From contig NZ_CP023564.1 of assembly GCF_002407065.1 (NCBI RefSeq), positions 3,658,001-3,722,000 on the forward strand: a stretch of DNA of 64,000 nucleotides, written 5' to 3'. Below the pieces are notes generated by a model. It saw only the letters and a program-made list of their open reading frames with translations, did not search any database and had not been told where the DNA came from. Origin of the DNA: Brachybacterium ginsengisoli (GTDB taxonomy: Bacteria; Actinomycetota; Actinomycetes; Actinomycetales; Dermabacteraceae). Positions within the stretch are counted from its first letter, which is position 1. The number at the start of each line of letters is the position of its first letter. Both the position numbers and the translations under genes were made by a program. This document shows, in pieces, positions 1 to 8,565 of this stretch.

Positions 1-750
1 AGTTCGACGGTGCTCTTCGGCGGCACGGACACCGCGCGCCTGGGCCGGGTCACCTCCGGGACGAGCTCCCAGCCGGTGCTCGCCCGGTTCCTCGGGCGCT
101 CCGCAGGGGTGCGCGAGCTGCGGCTCTCCCGCGACTTCTTCTCGCTGGGCCCGCTGCGCCCCGGCGCGCCGATCCCCGTCGAGGCGCCCGACGGCGCGCT
201 ACGCTACACGCTCGAGGAGGAGGTGGGCGGCGAGTACTTCCAGCCCCTTCCCCCTGCGGAGCAGCGGGCCGACGGCGGATACGACCTCGAGTTCAACGGG
301 CGCTTCGCCGCCGCGATGAGCTTCTCGCGCCGGCCGGTGGAGACCCTCACGCTGCGCACCACGATGCAGGCGACGCTGCGGGCCGACGAGCTGTCGCTGC
401 GCTGGGACTTCGTCGGCCCCACCACCCCGATCTGCCTGCTGGTGGCGCTGGACGGCCTGGTCCCCGGAGCGGACCTCCGCCGGGACGGGCAGGGACGGCA
501 CGTGCTGGAGCCGGCTGACGATGTGCCGGCGGCCGACGGAGCGAGCAGCGCCCGCTGCGTGCTGCGCGGCGCCGAGGAGCAGCTCGAGATCGAGGTGGAG
601 GGCGACCTGGGCGGCCGGGCCTTCTACGACCCGGGCGAGGCGTACTCCTTCCTCGGCGCCACCGACGAGCCGGGCGGCGACGTGCTGCTCCTGCCCGCCA
701 CGACTGCCGGGCCGCTGGCCCTGACCCTGCGGATCACCCCGCTGCGGTGA
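1..750 (+). CDS. C-terminal part of an unrecognised protein
   Basis: The reading frame is open from the first base, so the gene starts before the window; the GTG at position 10 is probably an internal valine. About 249 residues remain. They are rich in short beta-like stretches with alternating hydrophobic residues, with no membrane segment and no cysteine cluster. I do not recognise a family motif. A beta-sandwich tail of a carbohydrate-active enzyme would suit the xylan-degrading neighbourhood, but that is a guess from context. It ends 53 bases before the next start on the same strand, so the two genes could be co-transcribed. Confidence 0.6.
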   Translation, partial: SSTVLFGGTDTARLGRVTSGTSSQPVLARFLGRSAGVRELRLSRDFFSLGPLRPGAPIPVEAPDGALRYTLEEEVGGEYFQPLPPAEQRADGGYDLEFNGRFAAAMSFSRRPVETLTLRTTMQATLRADELSLRWDFVGPTTPICLLVALDGLVPGADLRRDGQGRHVLEPADDVPAADGASSARCVLRGAEEQLEIEVEGDLGGRAFYDPGEAYSFLGATDEPGGDVLLLPATTAGPLALTLRITPLR

Positions 751-803
751 CCGCGACCGGCGGAGGCGACCGCTCTCCGTCGCCCTCCTCCGGAAGGAAT
801 CCC

Positions 804-2114
804 ATGACCCTGTCCACGCCTCCTCGCGAGGACTCCTCCCCCGCTGTCGCCCCCGACCTCACGGAGTCGGGTGGGCACGGGCCGGGACGGCGCTCCCTGC
901 TCTCCCTCGCCCTGGCCGGCACCGCGACCGCCGCGGCCGGGGTGCTCGCCGGACCGCTCGCGACCGCGTCGGCAGACGGACCGGGCCGCGGCCACGGGAA
1001 CGGCCGCCGCGACGAGATCCCGGGCCTGGACAAGGTGGACGTCGAGTCCCCGCAGCCCTTCCCCCGTGCCGTGCTGGAGGCCACGTACCCCTCGGACCGC
1101 GAGGTCGACTACGTGCCGCTGCTCTCGGGCTTCCTCACCCTGCAGCGCGACCACCAGGACGTGCTCGACCACAACCTCGACCTCACCCTGGAGATCAACC
1201 GCGAGGCCACCGCGGAGGAGGAGGCCGCGGCGATCGTCGACGAGTACGGCGACATGTCCGTGACCATGGGCAACGCCCTGGGCGAGCGGCTCGGCGCGAT
1301 CTACCAGGAGGCCGTCGCCGCCGGACGCCTTCCCCGGACCACCGCGCTCATCCACAAGGACGGCGGCCGGGCACAGAGCGAGTCGACCAATCCCTCCAAG
1401 GAGTTCTTCGACTACGACAGGCCGTTCATCGTCGCACCCGACGAGTACGTGCCCCGCGACAAGGAGGGCGGGGACGCCTACTCCTCGACCTCCGGCTCCT
1501 ACCCGAGCGGCCACACCAACCAGGCCTACTGGCAGGGGACCCTGCTGGCCACCCTGCTGCCCGAGCTCGCCCCGCAGATCCTGGCCCGCACCGCCGAGTC
1601 CGGCCACTACCGCATCGTCATGGCCATGCACTACCCGCTGGACGTCATCGGCGGTCGCATGATGGGCCAGGCCGCGATGGCCAAGCGCTGGGCCGACGAG
1701 GAGTTCCGGACCCTGCTCCTCCAGGCCCGCGCCGAGCTGTACGCGGTGCTGCAGGCGGACTGCGGCGAGGACCTGCTGCGCTTCCTCGCGAAGGATGAGG
1801 CATGGATGACGTCCGACGACGCTCGACGCATCTACCGCGAGCGCCTGACCTACGGCTTCGACCGTGTGGGCGCGGCGGAGATCCCGATGGACGTCCCCCG
1901 GATCGCCGCATCCCTGCTGCTCACCAGCCATCCCTCGCTCACCGAGGCGCAGCGGCTGCAGGTGCTCGAGCTGACCGCGATCGACTCCGGGTACCCGCTG
2001 GACCTCAGCGTGCACTCGATCTCGTCCTGGCAGCGGATCGACCTCTGCGCGGCGATGTCCGCCCGGGTCACCACCCGCGGCGACGGCTCGGTGCACCTGG
2101 TGGGCGCGAAGTAG
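804..2114 (+). CDS. Tat-exported PAP2-family acid phosphatase
   Basis: This is a 436-residue phosphatase of the PAP2 / class A non-specific acid phosphatase superfamily, expected to hydrolyse phosphomonoesters outside the cell. The N-terminus has a twin-arginine signal (GRRSLLSLALAG, then ASADG near the cleavage site). The three superfamily motifs appear in order: KEFFDYDRP (K-x6-RP), PSGH, and R-x5-H-x3-D in YRIVMAMHYPLD, which carries the histidine expected to form the phospho-enzyme. The ATG at 804 was chosen because CGGAAGGA precedes it at a good distance; an in-frame GTG at 747 overlaps the previous stop but lacks a ribosome site. Natural substrate unknown. It converges on xylB across a strong hairpin. 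Confidence 0.88.
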   Translation: MTLSTPPREDSSPAVAPDLTESGGHGPGRRSLLSLALAGTATAAAGVLAGPLATASADGPGRGHGNGRRDEIPGLDKVDVESPQPFPRAVLEATYPSDREVDYVPLLSGFLTLQRDHQDVLDHNLDLTLEINREATAEEEAAAIVDEYGDMSVTMGNALGERLGAIYQEAVAAGRLPRTTALIHKDGGRAQSESTNPSKEFFDYDRPFIVAPDEYVPRDKEGGDAYSSTSGSYPSGHTNQAYWQGTLLATLLPELAPQILARTAESGHYRIVMAMHYPLDVIGGRMMGQAAMAKRWADEEFRTLLLQARAELYAVLQADCGEDLLRFLAKDEAWMTSDDARRIYRERLTYGFDRVGAAEIPMDVPRIAASLLLTSHPSLTEAQRLQVLELTAIDSGYPLDLSVHSISSWQRIDLCAAMSARVTTRGDGSVHLVGAK

Positions 2115-2128
2115 CCGACGGCGCAGAC

Positions 2129-2157
2129 GGGCGGCGGGCGGCGGCCGCCCGCCGCCC
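2129..2157. terminator. Bidirectional hairpin between convergent genes
   Basis: An 11-bp perfect GC stem (GGGCGGCGGGC, 2129-2139, against 2147-2157) with a 7-base loop sits between the stops of the phosphatase and xylB. There is no T tract, which is common for actinobacterial terminators. Position and symmetry suggest it ends transcription from both sides. Confidence 0.6.
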
Positions 2158-2162
2158 CGCGG

Positions 2163-3554
2163 TCAGCTCCAGCTCTCGGTGCGCTCCTTGAGCGCGCGGT
2201 ACGCCTCGAGCACCTCGGGCGTCCCGTCGCCGCCGACGGTCTTCGACCCGGTGAGCTCCCAGGCGGGCGGCTCCTCGGTGCCGGCGAGCGCCCAGGCGGC
2301 CTGACGCGCGGCGCCGAGGGCCACGTACTCGGCGGGCGGGGCGAGGATGACCTCGCGGCCGAAGATCGCCGGGGCCAGCTGCTGGACGGCCTCGCTGCGG
2401 GCGCCGCCGCCGATCAGGGTGATGCGGGCGGCGGCCGTGCCGGTGCGCTCCTCGAGCGCGGCGATGCCGTCGGCCAGGGAGCACAGCAGCCCCTCGATGT
2501 AGGCGCGGGCCACGTCCTCCCGGGTGGTGGAGGTGCTCATGCCGGTCAGGGTCGCGCGGGCATCGGGACGGTTCGGGGTGCGCTCGCCGTCGAAGTAGGG
2601 CAGCAGCGTCACGCCGTGCGCGCCGGGCACGCTGGCGAGCGCCAGCTGCGCCATCTCCTCATGGGAGACGCCGAGCAGCGTGCGGCCCGCCTCGAGGATG
2701 CGGGCGGCGTTGATGGTGGTGGTCATGGGCAGGAAGCGCCCGGTCGCGTCGGCGAAGCCGGTGACGGTGCCGGTGGCGTCGTCGGGCTTGGTGGGGCTCA
2801 CCATCGCGCACACGCCGGAGGTGCCGATCGAGACGGAGACGTCCCCCTCGCCCTGCGAGAGGCCGAGCGCCGCGCCCATGTTGTCGCCGGTCCCGGCCGC
2901 GATCGCGGCGCCTCCCGCGGTGCGGGCCATGACCTCCTGAGGTGTGCCCGGCAGCCGCGGCAGCTCCAGGCCCTTGCCGAGCGCCAGCTCGACCAGCTCG
3001 GGCTTCCACCCCTCGGAGGCGGTGGAGTAGTAGGCGGTGCCGGAGGCGTCACCGCGATCGGTGAAGGCCGTGGTGCCCTGCTCGGCGAGGTGGAGGGAGA
3101 CGTAGTCGTGGGGCAGCAGCACGCTCGCGGCGCGCTGTGCGTTCTGGGGCTCCTCGTCCCGCACCCAGCGCAGCTTCGAGGCGGTGAAGGAGGCGACCAT
3201 CAGGCTGCCGATCTCGGCGACGCTGGCCTCGGGGCCGCCCATCTCCTCGATGAGCGCCGCGGCCTGCGGGGCGGAGCGGGTGTCGTTCCACAGCAGGGCG
3301 TCGCGCACCACCTCGCCGCGCTCGTCGAGCAGCACCATGCCGTGCTGCTGGCCGCCCACGGCCACGGCGTCGGCGCGCTCGAGCAGGGGGCCGGCGGCCT
3401 CGTCGACGGCGGCGAGCCAGGAGCGGGGGTCCACCTCGGTGCCGTCGGGGTGGGCGGCGCGGCGCTCCTCGAGCACCTCGCCGGTGTCAGCGTCCACGAG
3501 GAGCGCCTTGGTGGCCTGGGTGGAGGAGTCGATGCCGAGGACGAGAGGTGCCAT
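2163..3554 (-). CDS. xylB: Xylulokinase
   Basis: A 463-residue FGGY-family sugar kinase that phosphorylates D-xylulose to xylulose 5-phosphate for the pentose phosphate pathway. The N-terminus has the phosphate-binding motif GIDSSTQATK. GQQHG, GTGDNMGAALG with the likely catalytic aspartate, GTSGV and a C-terminal GGGARS ATP-site motif follow. Length is normal for bacterial XylB. The ATG at 3554 was preferred over a longer frame because the motif starts six residues later and AAGGAT precedes it. It lies 177 bases downstream of xylA on the same strand, with a stem-loop between, so it is probably the second gene of a xylAB operon under the divergent ROK regulator. Confidence 0.95.
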   Translation of the reverse strand: MAPLVLGIDSSTQATKALLVDADTGEVLEERRAAHPDGTEVDPRSWLAAVDEAAGPLLERADAVAVGGQQHGMVLLDERGEVVRDALLWNDTRSAPQAAALIEEMGGPEASVAEIGSLMVASFTASKLRWVRDEEPQNAQRAASVLLPHDYVSLHLAEQGTTAFTDRGDASGTAYYSTASEGWKPELVELALGKGLELPRLPGTPQEVMARTAGGAAIAAGTGDNMGAALGLSQGEGDVSVSIGTSGVCAMVSPTKPDDATGTVTGFADATGRFLPMTTTINAARILEAGRTLLGVSHEEMAQLALASVPGAHGVTLLPYFDGERTPNRPDARATLTGMSTSTTREDVARAYIEGLLCSLADGIAALEERTGTAAARITLIGGGARSEAVQQLAPAIFGREVILAPPAEYVALGAARQAAWALAGTEEPPAWELTGSKTVGGDGTPEVLEAYRALKERTESWS

Positions 3555-3616
3555 CAGGGGATCCTTAGGGACGAGACGGGGACCGGACGGGGCGAGGCCG
3601 TGCGGGTCCCGTGCGA

Positions 3617-3660
3617 CGTTGTGCACTGGGCTTCCCACGATGGAAGCACAGCGCGCAACG
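3617..3660 (-). other. Imperfect stem-loop between xylA and xylB
   Basis: CGTTGTGC (3617-3624) pairs with GCGCAACG (3653-3660) apart from one G-T pair. Inside it, GCTTCC (3630-3635) pairs with GGAAGC (3642-3647). On the minus-strand transcript this fold lies between the xylA stop and the xylB start. It could partly terminate or stabilise the mRNA so that xylA exceeds xylB. Inference only. Confidence 0.4.
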
Positions 3661-3731
3661 GCGTTCATGGCCGGGACCGGCGCGACCGAACGGCCCGTCG
3701 CACCGGCGTGCGGCGCGGCGGGCCAGCGGGA

Positions 3732-4925
3732 TCAGGCGCGGAAGCCGAGGAGGTGCTGCATGGCCAGCTGCTGCAGGCGCACGAAGCCGAAGTTCCGCTC
3801 GCCGGCCGTGTCGGCGTCGAAGTCCTCGAAGGTCGAGCGGTCCTTGAGCAGGTCCTCGAGGGACTCGCCCTCGCCGAGGGTGGGCTGGGCGAGCTCGTCG
3901 ATGCCGGAGTACGTCAGCGCCTCCTGCACCTCGGAGTCCTGACGGAACGCGAGGGCGCGCTCCTTGAGCATCAGGTACATCTCCATGTTCGCGGCGGCGG
4001 AGTCGTACTGGCCCTGCTCGTGCTCGGTGCGCGAGGGCTTGAAGTCGAAGTGACGGGCGCCCTCGTAGGCGCCGGGCTTCGACGGGAAGCCGTTCTCGAG
4101 CAGGTCCACGGTGAAGAAGGCGCTGATCAGGTCGCCGTGGCCGAACACCAGGTCCTGGTCGTACATCGGGCCGTGCTGGCCGTTGAGGTCGATGTGGAAG
4201 AGCTTCTCGCTCCACAGCGCCTGGGCGAGGCCGTGGGTGTAGTTCAGGGTCGCCATCTGCTCGTGGCCGGTCTCGGGGTTGATGCCCACGATGTCACCGT
4301 GCTCGAGCTGCTCGATGAAGGCCAGGGCGTGGCCCACGGTGGGCAGGAAGATGTTGCCGCGGGGCTCGTTGGGCTTGGGCTCCAGGCCGATGCGCAGGTC
4401 GTAGCCCTTGTCCTTGATGTAGCCGGCCACGGTGTCCAGGCCCTCGCGGTAGCGCTCGAGCGCGGCGAAGAGATCCTTGGAGCCGTCGTACTCGGCGCCC
4501 TCGCGGCCGCCCCACATCACGAAGGTGGTGGCGCCCAGCTCGGCGGCGAGGTCGACGTTGGCCAGCACCTTGCGCAGGCCGAAGCGGCGCACGTCGCGGT
4601 CGTTGGAGGTGAACGCGCCGTCCTTGAAGACGGGGTGGGCGAAGGTGTCGGTGGTGACCATCTCGATGACCAGGCCGGTCTCATCGGTGACGGACGTCAG
4701 CTGGTCGATGATCGCCTGACGCTCGGCCGGGGTCGCGTCGAAGGGGATGACGTCGTTGTCGTGGAAGGTGAAGCCCCAGGCGCCGAGCTCGGAGAGCTTG
4801 CGGATGTGGGCGCTGAGCTCCAGCGGGGGGCGGGTGGCGAGACCGAACTGGTCGCGCGCCTCCCACCCGGTGGTCCACAGGCCGAAGGAGAACTTGTCGT
4901 CGCGGGTGGGGGTGGGGGCAGTCAT
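3732..4925 (-). CDS. xylA: Xylose isomerase
   Basis: A 397-residue TIM-barrel isomerase converting D-xylose to D-xylulose in the cytoplasm, closely like the Streptomyces class I enzymes in length and motifs. Visible residues are the catalytic histidine in FHDND (His55), [10 protein letters not shown] with metal ligand Glu182 and catalytic Lys184, NPETGHEQ (Glu218, His221), and the metal-binding aspartates of HIDLNGQ and [10 protein letters not shown]. The ATG at 4925 has AGGAGCT just upstream. A longer in-frame extension to 5021 would run through the operator and is unlikely. First gene of the xylAB operon, divergent from a ROK regulator. Confidence 0.97.
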   Translation of the reverse strand: MTAPTPTRDDKFSFGLWTTGWEARDQFGLATRPPLELSAHIRKLSELGAWGFTFHDNDVIPFDATPAERQAIIDQLTSVTDETGLVIEMVTTDTFAHPVFKDGAFTSNDRDVRRFGLRKVLANVDLAAELGATTFVMWGGREGAEYDGSKDLFAALERYREGLDTVAGYIKDKGYDLRIGLEPKPNEPRGNIFLPTVGHALAFIEQLEHGDIVGINPETGHEQMATLNYTHGLAQALWSEKLFHIDLNGQHGPMYDQDLVFGHGDLISAFFTVDLLENGFPSKPGAYEGARHFDFKPSRTEHEQGQYDSAAANMEMYLMLKERALAFRQDSEVQEALTYSGIDELAQPTLGEGESLEDLLKDRSTFEDFDADTAGERNFGFVRLQQLAMQHLLGFRA

Positions 4926-4974
4926 CTGAAGAGCTCCTAGGTCGGGTCTCGGCCGTACGACTCCGTACGCCGCT

Positions 4975-4997
4975 GTTAGTAAGTTACCGTAACTAAC
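4975..4997. promoter_or_regulatory. Probable XylR-type operator
   Basis: This AT-rich island between divergent xylA and the ROK gene holds nested inverted repeats. AGTTAC-C-GTAACT (4982-4994) is a perfect 13-bp palindrome. The outer arms GTTAGT (4975-4980) and ACTAAC (4992-4997) are also inverted repeats. ROK-type xylose repressors bind TTAGTT-like arms in this position, so this is probably the operator for both directions. Confidence 0.7.
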
Positions 4998-5078
4998 GCT
5001 GGCATGCCAAGCTGTCGGCACAGATCGACGGGACGGCGCCTCGCCGCCGCCCGTCCGGACCCGTCAAAGGGGGCACAG

Positions 5079-6269
5079 GTGCAGTCGACCCACCTGCGGG
5101 AGCACAACCTGTCCGCCATCCTCACCTCGCTCGCGGCGGCCTCCGCCGCGGAGACCCCCGCCTCCCGGGCGGAGCTCGCCAAGCGCACGCGCCTGACCAA
5201 GCCCACCGTCTCCAAGCTCGTCGAGGAGCTGCTGGGGGCGTCCCTGGTCGAGGAGGGGGTCCCGATCGTGGCCGGCGCGGGGCGGCCGATGGTGCCGCTG
5301 ACCCCGGCCCGCGGCACGGTGCTGGCGATCGGCCTGGAGATCGCGGCGGACCATGTCTCCTGCCTCGGGATCGACCTGGCCGGCGGGACGCTGAGCCACC
5401 ACCGCGAGTACCTCCGCGTCACCGCGGACACCGCCGAGCAGGCGATCGATCTCGCGGCCGAGCTGGTGGGCCGGGTGCGCGCCGAGGCCGGCGACCTGCC
5501 GGTGGTCGAGGTGGTCGTGGCCGTCCCCGGCCGCATCGCCCCGGACGACGGCCGGGTGCTCTCGGCGCCGAACCTGGACTGGAACGAGGTGCCGCTGGTG
5601 GGGCGCCTGCTCGCCCGCCCGGAGCTCGCCGGCCTGTCGGTGCGGGCGCAGAACGACAACCGCCTCTCGGTGCTCACCGAGATCGACCACCGGCCGGGAG
5701 AGTCCTTCATCTTCCTGCGCGGATCCACCGGCATCGGCGGTGCGGTGGTGCTCGACGGCGCACTGCTCACCGGGGCGCACGGCTGGGCCGGGGAGTTCGG
5801 CCACACGGTCATCGAGCCCGGCGGCGCCCTCTGCCGCTGCGGCCGACGCGGCTGCCTCGAGGCCTACGTCTCCTACCACGCGCTGCGGGAGCGGGCCGGG
5901 CTCAGCGACGACATCCTCATCGAGGACCTGGTCGACGCGCTCGCCCTGACCCGGGACCGCGCCGAGGTGATCGGCATGATCGGCCGCTCGCTGGGCCTGG
6001 CGATCGCGAACGCCCTGAACGTGCTGGACATGACCACGGTGGTGCTCTCGGGCTATCTGGCCCCGATCGCGGACGAGCTCGAGCCGGTGATCCGACGGAC
6101 CGTCGAGCTGCACGCTCTCGCGGCCGAGTCCGGTCCCGTGCTCATCGAGCGGTCCGACGGGCAGGCCGACCCTGCTCTGCGCGGCGCCGCACGGGCCGCG
6201 CTGCAGCCGGTCTTCAACGCCCCGAGCCTCTGGATCGCCACGGCGCAGAACGCCTCGACCTCCGCCTGA
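5079..6269 (+). CDS. xylR: ROK-family transcriptional repressor, XylR type
   Basis: A 396-residue regulator with an N-terminal winged helix-turn-helix (SRAELAKRTRLTKPTVSKLV) and a C-terminal ROK sugar-binding domain. The ROK signature is clear: FLRGSTGIGG, then GAHGWAGEFGH, then the zinc motif CRCGRRGCLE. The GTG at 5079 is preferred because AAAGGGGG precedes it and the alignable part begins there; an ATG at 5004 would add 25 low-quality residues. Divergence from xylAB across a palindromic operator implies xylose-responsive repression of xylAB and of itself. The gene symbol rests on context. A GC hairpin at 6360-6389 lies downstream. Confidence 0.88.
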   Translation: MQSTHLREHNLSAILTSLAAASAAETPASRAELAKRTRLTKPTVSKLVEELLGASLVEEGVPIVAGAGRPMVPLTPARGTVLAIGLEIAADHVSCLGIDLAGGTLSHHREYLRVTADTAEQAIDLAAELVGRVRAEAGDLPVVEVVVAVPGRIAPDDGRVLSAPNLDWNEVPLVGRLLARPELAGLSVRAQNDNRLSVLTEIDHRPGESFIFLRGSTGIGGAVVLDGALLTGAHGWAGEFGHTVIEPGGALCRCGRRGCLEAYVSYHALRERAGLSDDILIEDLVDALALTRDRAEVIGMIGRSLGLAIANALNVLDMTTVVLSGYLAPIADELEPVIRRTVELHALAAESGPVLIERSDGQADPALRGAARAALQPVFNAPSLWIATAQNASTSA

Positions 6270-6604
6270 CCCAGCTCCCCCGCACCGCCCACCCGGGCCG
6301 CCATCGCGCGGGCGGGAGTCCGACACGCCCGAGACGCCCCCGTCGCCGCCGAGCGGGTCCCGCCGGCGCGCAGGCCGTCCCGCCGGCGGCGGGGACGACG
6401 AAAGTCCGCGACCGTTCTCGCGACCCGGCGCACCCGCAGAGCAGGAGAACCGCACGTCGACGGTGACGCGGAGCGCCCTATTCGGTCCGCAACATTTCGT
6501 AGAGTTTCAGAATCGCGCCGCCCGTCGACCGGAATGCTGCACGACGTTTTGACCTGCATCGACAATCGTTACAACCTTGTAGACCGAGTGCCTGCACAGA
6601 ATGC
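6270..6604. other. Non-coding spacer with GC hairpin (6360-6389)
   Basis: No convincing gene is seen here on either strand; the open frames lack ribosome sites and family features. The first part is very GC-rich and includes a 9-bp perfect stem CCGCCGGCG / CGCCGGCGG with a 12-base loop at 6360-6389, a possible terminator for the ROK gene. From about 6480 the base composition becomes AT-rich, leading into the promoter of the next gene. Confidence 0.45.
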
Positions 6605-6633
6605 TTGACGGCCAGTCGGACATTTCATACTCT
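6605..6633 (+). promoter_or_regulatory. Promoter of orphan binding-protein gene
   Basis: A -35 element TTGACG (6605-6610) and a -10 element TACTCT (6628-6633) are separated by exactly 17 bases in an AT-rich stretch. Transcription would start near 6640, giving a leader of about 195 bases before the ATG at 6834. Confidence 0.65.
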
Positions 6634-6653
6634 GGCCGCAGACCCCACGAATA

Positions 6654-6675
6654 GAAAGTTCTCGTAGAAACTTTC
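6654..6675. promoter_or_regulatory. GAAA/TTTC operator downstream of promoter
   Basis: GAAAGTT (6654-6660) and AACTTTC (6669-6675) form a 7-8-7 perfect inverted repeat. The right half overlaps a compact GAAA-C-TTTC palindrome at 6667-6675. It lies about 15-35 bases after the predicted start point, where a LacI-type repressor would block elongation. CGAAANTTTCG-like boxes are known upstream of actinomycete xylanase genes. Confidence 0.6.
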
Positions 6676-6833
6676 CGTTCGGGTGGAGGGGGTGGGATGC
6701 GGCAGGGACGCCGCGACCCGCCCCTCCGTGCCGAGCCCTCCCGCTGCCGCCTCACCGGTGATCCCGCGGCGACGGAGGCTCCGTCCCTCACGGCGTTCCG
6801 CAGTTCCGATCTCTTCTCCTTCAGGAGCCACTG

Positions 6834-8501
6834 ATGCTCAACGCCCTCTCACCCCTGACCGACCGGCGCACCTTCGTGGGCCTCACCGCGGCGACCTTCG
6901 GCGCCCTCACCCTCGCCTCATGCGGCAGCTCCTCCGACGCGGAGGTCGACGCCGGCTCACAGGACGTCGGTGCCATGGACGGCTTCGAGGCGGATCAGCA
7001 GTTCACGGCCACCGAGCCGCTGAAGATCTCGATCCTCTGGACGGACTGGCCCGAGCAGCCGGTCACGGAGACCTGGAAGGTCTTCGACCACATCAAGGAG
7101 CTGACCGGCGTCGAGCTCGAGCTCACGCACGTCCCCTTCAGCGACAACGTCGAGAAGCGCAGCCTGCTGATCAGCGCCGGCGACGCGCCCACGATCATCC
7201 CCCTGATCTACCGCGGCGACGAGACCCCCTTCGTCTCCTCCGGCGCGATCCTCCCGATGAGCGACTACGTCGAGCACATGCCCAACTTCCGCAAGTACGT
7301 CGAGGAGTGGGACCTCACCGACATGGTGGAGAACCTCAAGCAGGCCGACGGCAAGTACTACATGCTGCCGGGCCTGCAGGAGGTCTGGGTCCCCTCGTTC
7401 TCCCTGATCATCCGAAAGGACGTGTGGGAGAAGGCGGGCGTGGGCATCCCCGGCACCTGGGAGGAGGTCCACGAGGGCCTCCAGGCGATCAAGGAGACCT
7501 ACCCGGACTCGCTCCCCCTGGCGGACGGCTTCGAGGGCCAGTCCCTGATCAACTACGGCGGCTACGCCTTCAACACTCGGGCCGGCTGGGGCTTCGGCGA
7601 CGGCATGATCGGCGGCCAGGACGGCGACCCGCTGCGCTACGCGGCGACCACCGACGAGTACAAGGGCATGGTGGAGTACTACCGCGCCCTGGTCGCCGAC
7701 GGCCTGCTGGATCCCGAGACGCTGACCGCCGCGAACGACGGCAGCGGCGCGGGCGGGGTCGCCGAGAAGTTCGCGCAGGAGACCTGCTTCGCCGCCTCCG
7801 GCTCCTCCGGCACCCTGATCGAGTTCGCCCAGGCCCTGGACCAGACCGTCGGCGCCGGGAACTACGAGCTGCAGCTGATCCCGCCGCCCGCCGGGCCGGG
7901 CGGGAACATCATGGGGCCGCGGAACTTCTGGCACGGCTTCATGCTCAGCTCGACGATCGCCGAGTCCGAGAACTTCCTGGCCGTCCTCCAGTTCCTGGAC
8001 TGGCTGTACTACGCCCCGCAGGCCCGCGAGATGCTGCGCTGGGGCATCGAGGGCGAGACCTACACGACGGCGGAGGACGGCGCCATCACCCTCGCGAAGG
8101 GCTACTCGCTGGACTCCTTCGACCTGAACACCGGCAAGGGCACCGACATCAACAAGGACCTCGGGTTCTCGACCTTCCTCTCCGAGGCCACCGAGTCCCG
8201 GCAGCTCAAGGAGTCCTACAACTCCGCCGAGTTCACCGAGTACATCGACGGGGTCCTGACGAACCTCGAGCCGATGCCGCCGTGGTCCCCCGCCCCGCTC
8301 GAGGAGGCGGAGCTCGAGCAGGCCTCGCTGATGGCCACCCCGCTGAAGGACGCCGTGGACACCGCGACCCTGCAGTTCATCCTCGGCCAGCGGGACATCG
8401 GTGAGTGGGACGCCTTCCTCGGCGAGCTGGAGGCCTCCGGCCTGCCGAACTACGTGGAGCTGATCAACGGCGCCCGCGACCGGTTCGTCGACAAGTCCTG
8501 A
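6834..8501 (+). CDS. LplA-type lipoprotein substrate-binding protein (orphan)
   Basis: A 555-residue extracellular binding protein of the long LplA/YtcQ type. The N-terminus has an Arg-Arg (TDRRTFVG) Tat-like signal followed by the lipobox LASC, so it is predicted to be lipid-anchored outside the membrane. It is highly similar along its length to the binding protein at 19001-20674: both share VGAMD, HIKELT, EKRSLLISAGDAPT, PMSDYV, KYVEEWDL and a glycine-rich WGFGDG segment. Unlike that copy it has no permease genes beside it and is transcribed alone between ROK and LacI genes. CAGGAG precedes the ATG. It probably feeds xylo-oligosaccharides to the permeases encoded at 17-19 kb; substrate is inferred from context. 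Confidence 0.88.
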   Translation: MLNALSPLTDRRTFVGLTAATFGALTLASCGSSSDAEVDAGSQDVGAMDGFEADQQFTATEPLKISILWTDWPEQPVTETWKVFDHIKELTGVELELTHVPFSDNVEKRSLLISAGDAPTIIPLIYRGDETPFVSSGAILPMSDYVEHMPNFRKYVEEWDLTDMVENLKQADGKYYMLPGLQEVWVPSFSLIIRKDVWEKAGVGIPGTWEEVHEGLQAIKETYPDSLPLADGFEGQSLINYGGYAFNTRAGWGFGDGMIGGQDGDPLRYAATTDEYKGMVEYYRALVADGLLDPETLTAANDGSGAGGVAEKFAQETCFAASGSSGTLIEFAQALDQTVGAGNYELQLIPPPAGPGGNIMGPRNFWHGFMLSSTIAESENFLAVLQFLDWLYYAPQAREMLRWGIEGETYTTAEDGAITLAKGYSLDSFDLNTGKGTDINKDLGFSTFLSEATESRQLKESYNSAEFTEYIDGVLTNLEPMPPWSPAPLEEAELEQASLMATPLKDAVDTATLQFILGQRDIGEWDAFLGELEASGLPNYVELINGARDRFVDKS

Positions 8502-8520
8502 GCACGGGCCGACGGAGGCC

Positions 8521-8565
8521 GACGGCCCCGGAGCTCAGGAGCCCTGCTCCTCCTTCGGGGCCGTC
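8521..8565. terminator. Long hairpin between convergent genes, overlapping lacI end
   Basis: GACGGCCCCG (8521-8530) pairs perfectly with CGGGGCCGTC (8556-8565). Within the loop, AGGAG and CTCCT can pair again. The structure spans the stop codon of the LacI gene and lies 20 bases after the binding-protein stop, so it probably terminates both transcripts. Confidence 0.6.

Noticed and set aside
2616..4940. 774-residue open frame on the plus strand across xylB and xylA
   Set aside because: It is antisense to two certain genes, has low-complexity Gly/Ala/His/Arg composition and no motif; it arises from high GC at third positions.
4950..4970. Repeated CCGTACG motif near the xylA start
   Set aside because: Two short copies close together without symmetry relative to the promoter; the nested palindrome at 4975-4997 is a better operator.
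6507..6831. Small minus-strand frames in the spacer before the orphan binding protein
   Set aside because: No ribosome site, arginine-rich composition, and the region contains a good plus-strand promoter and operator.
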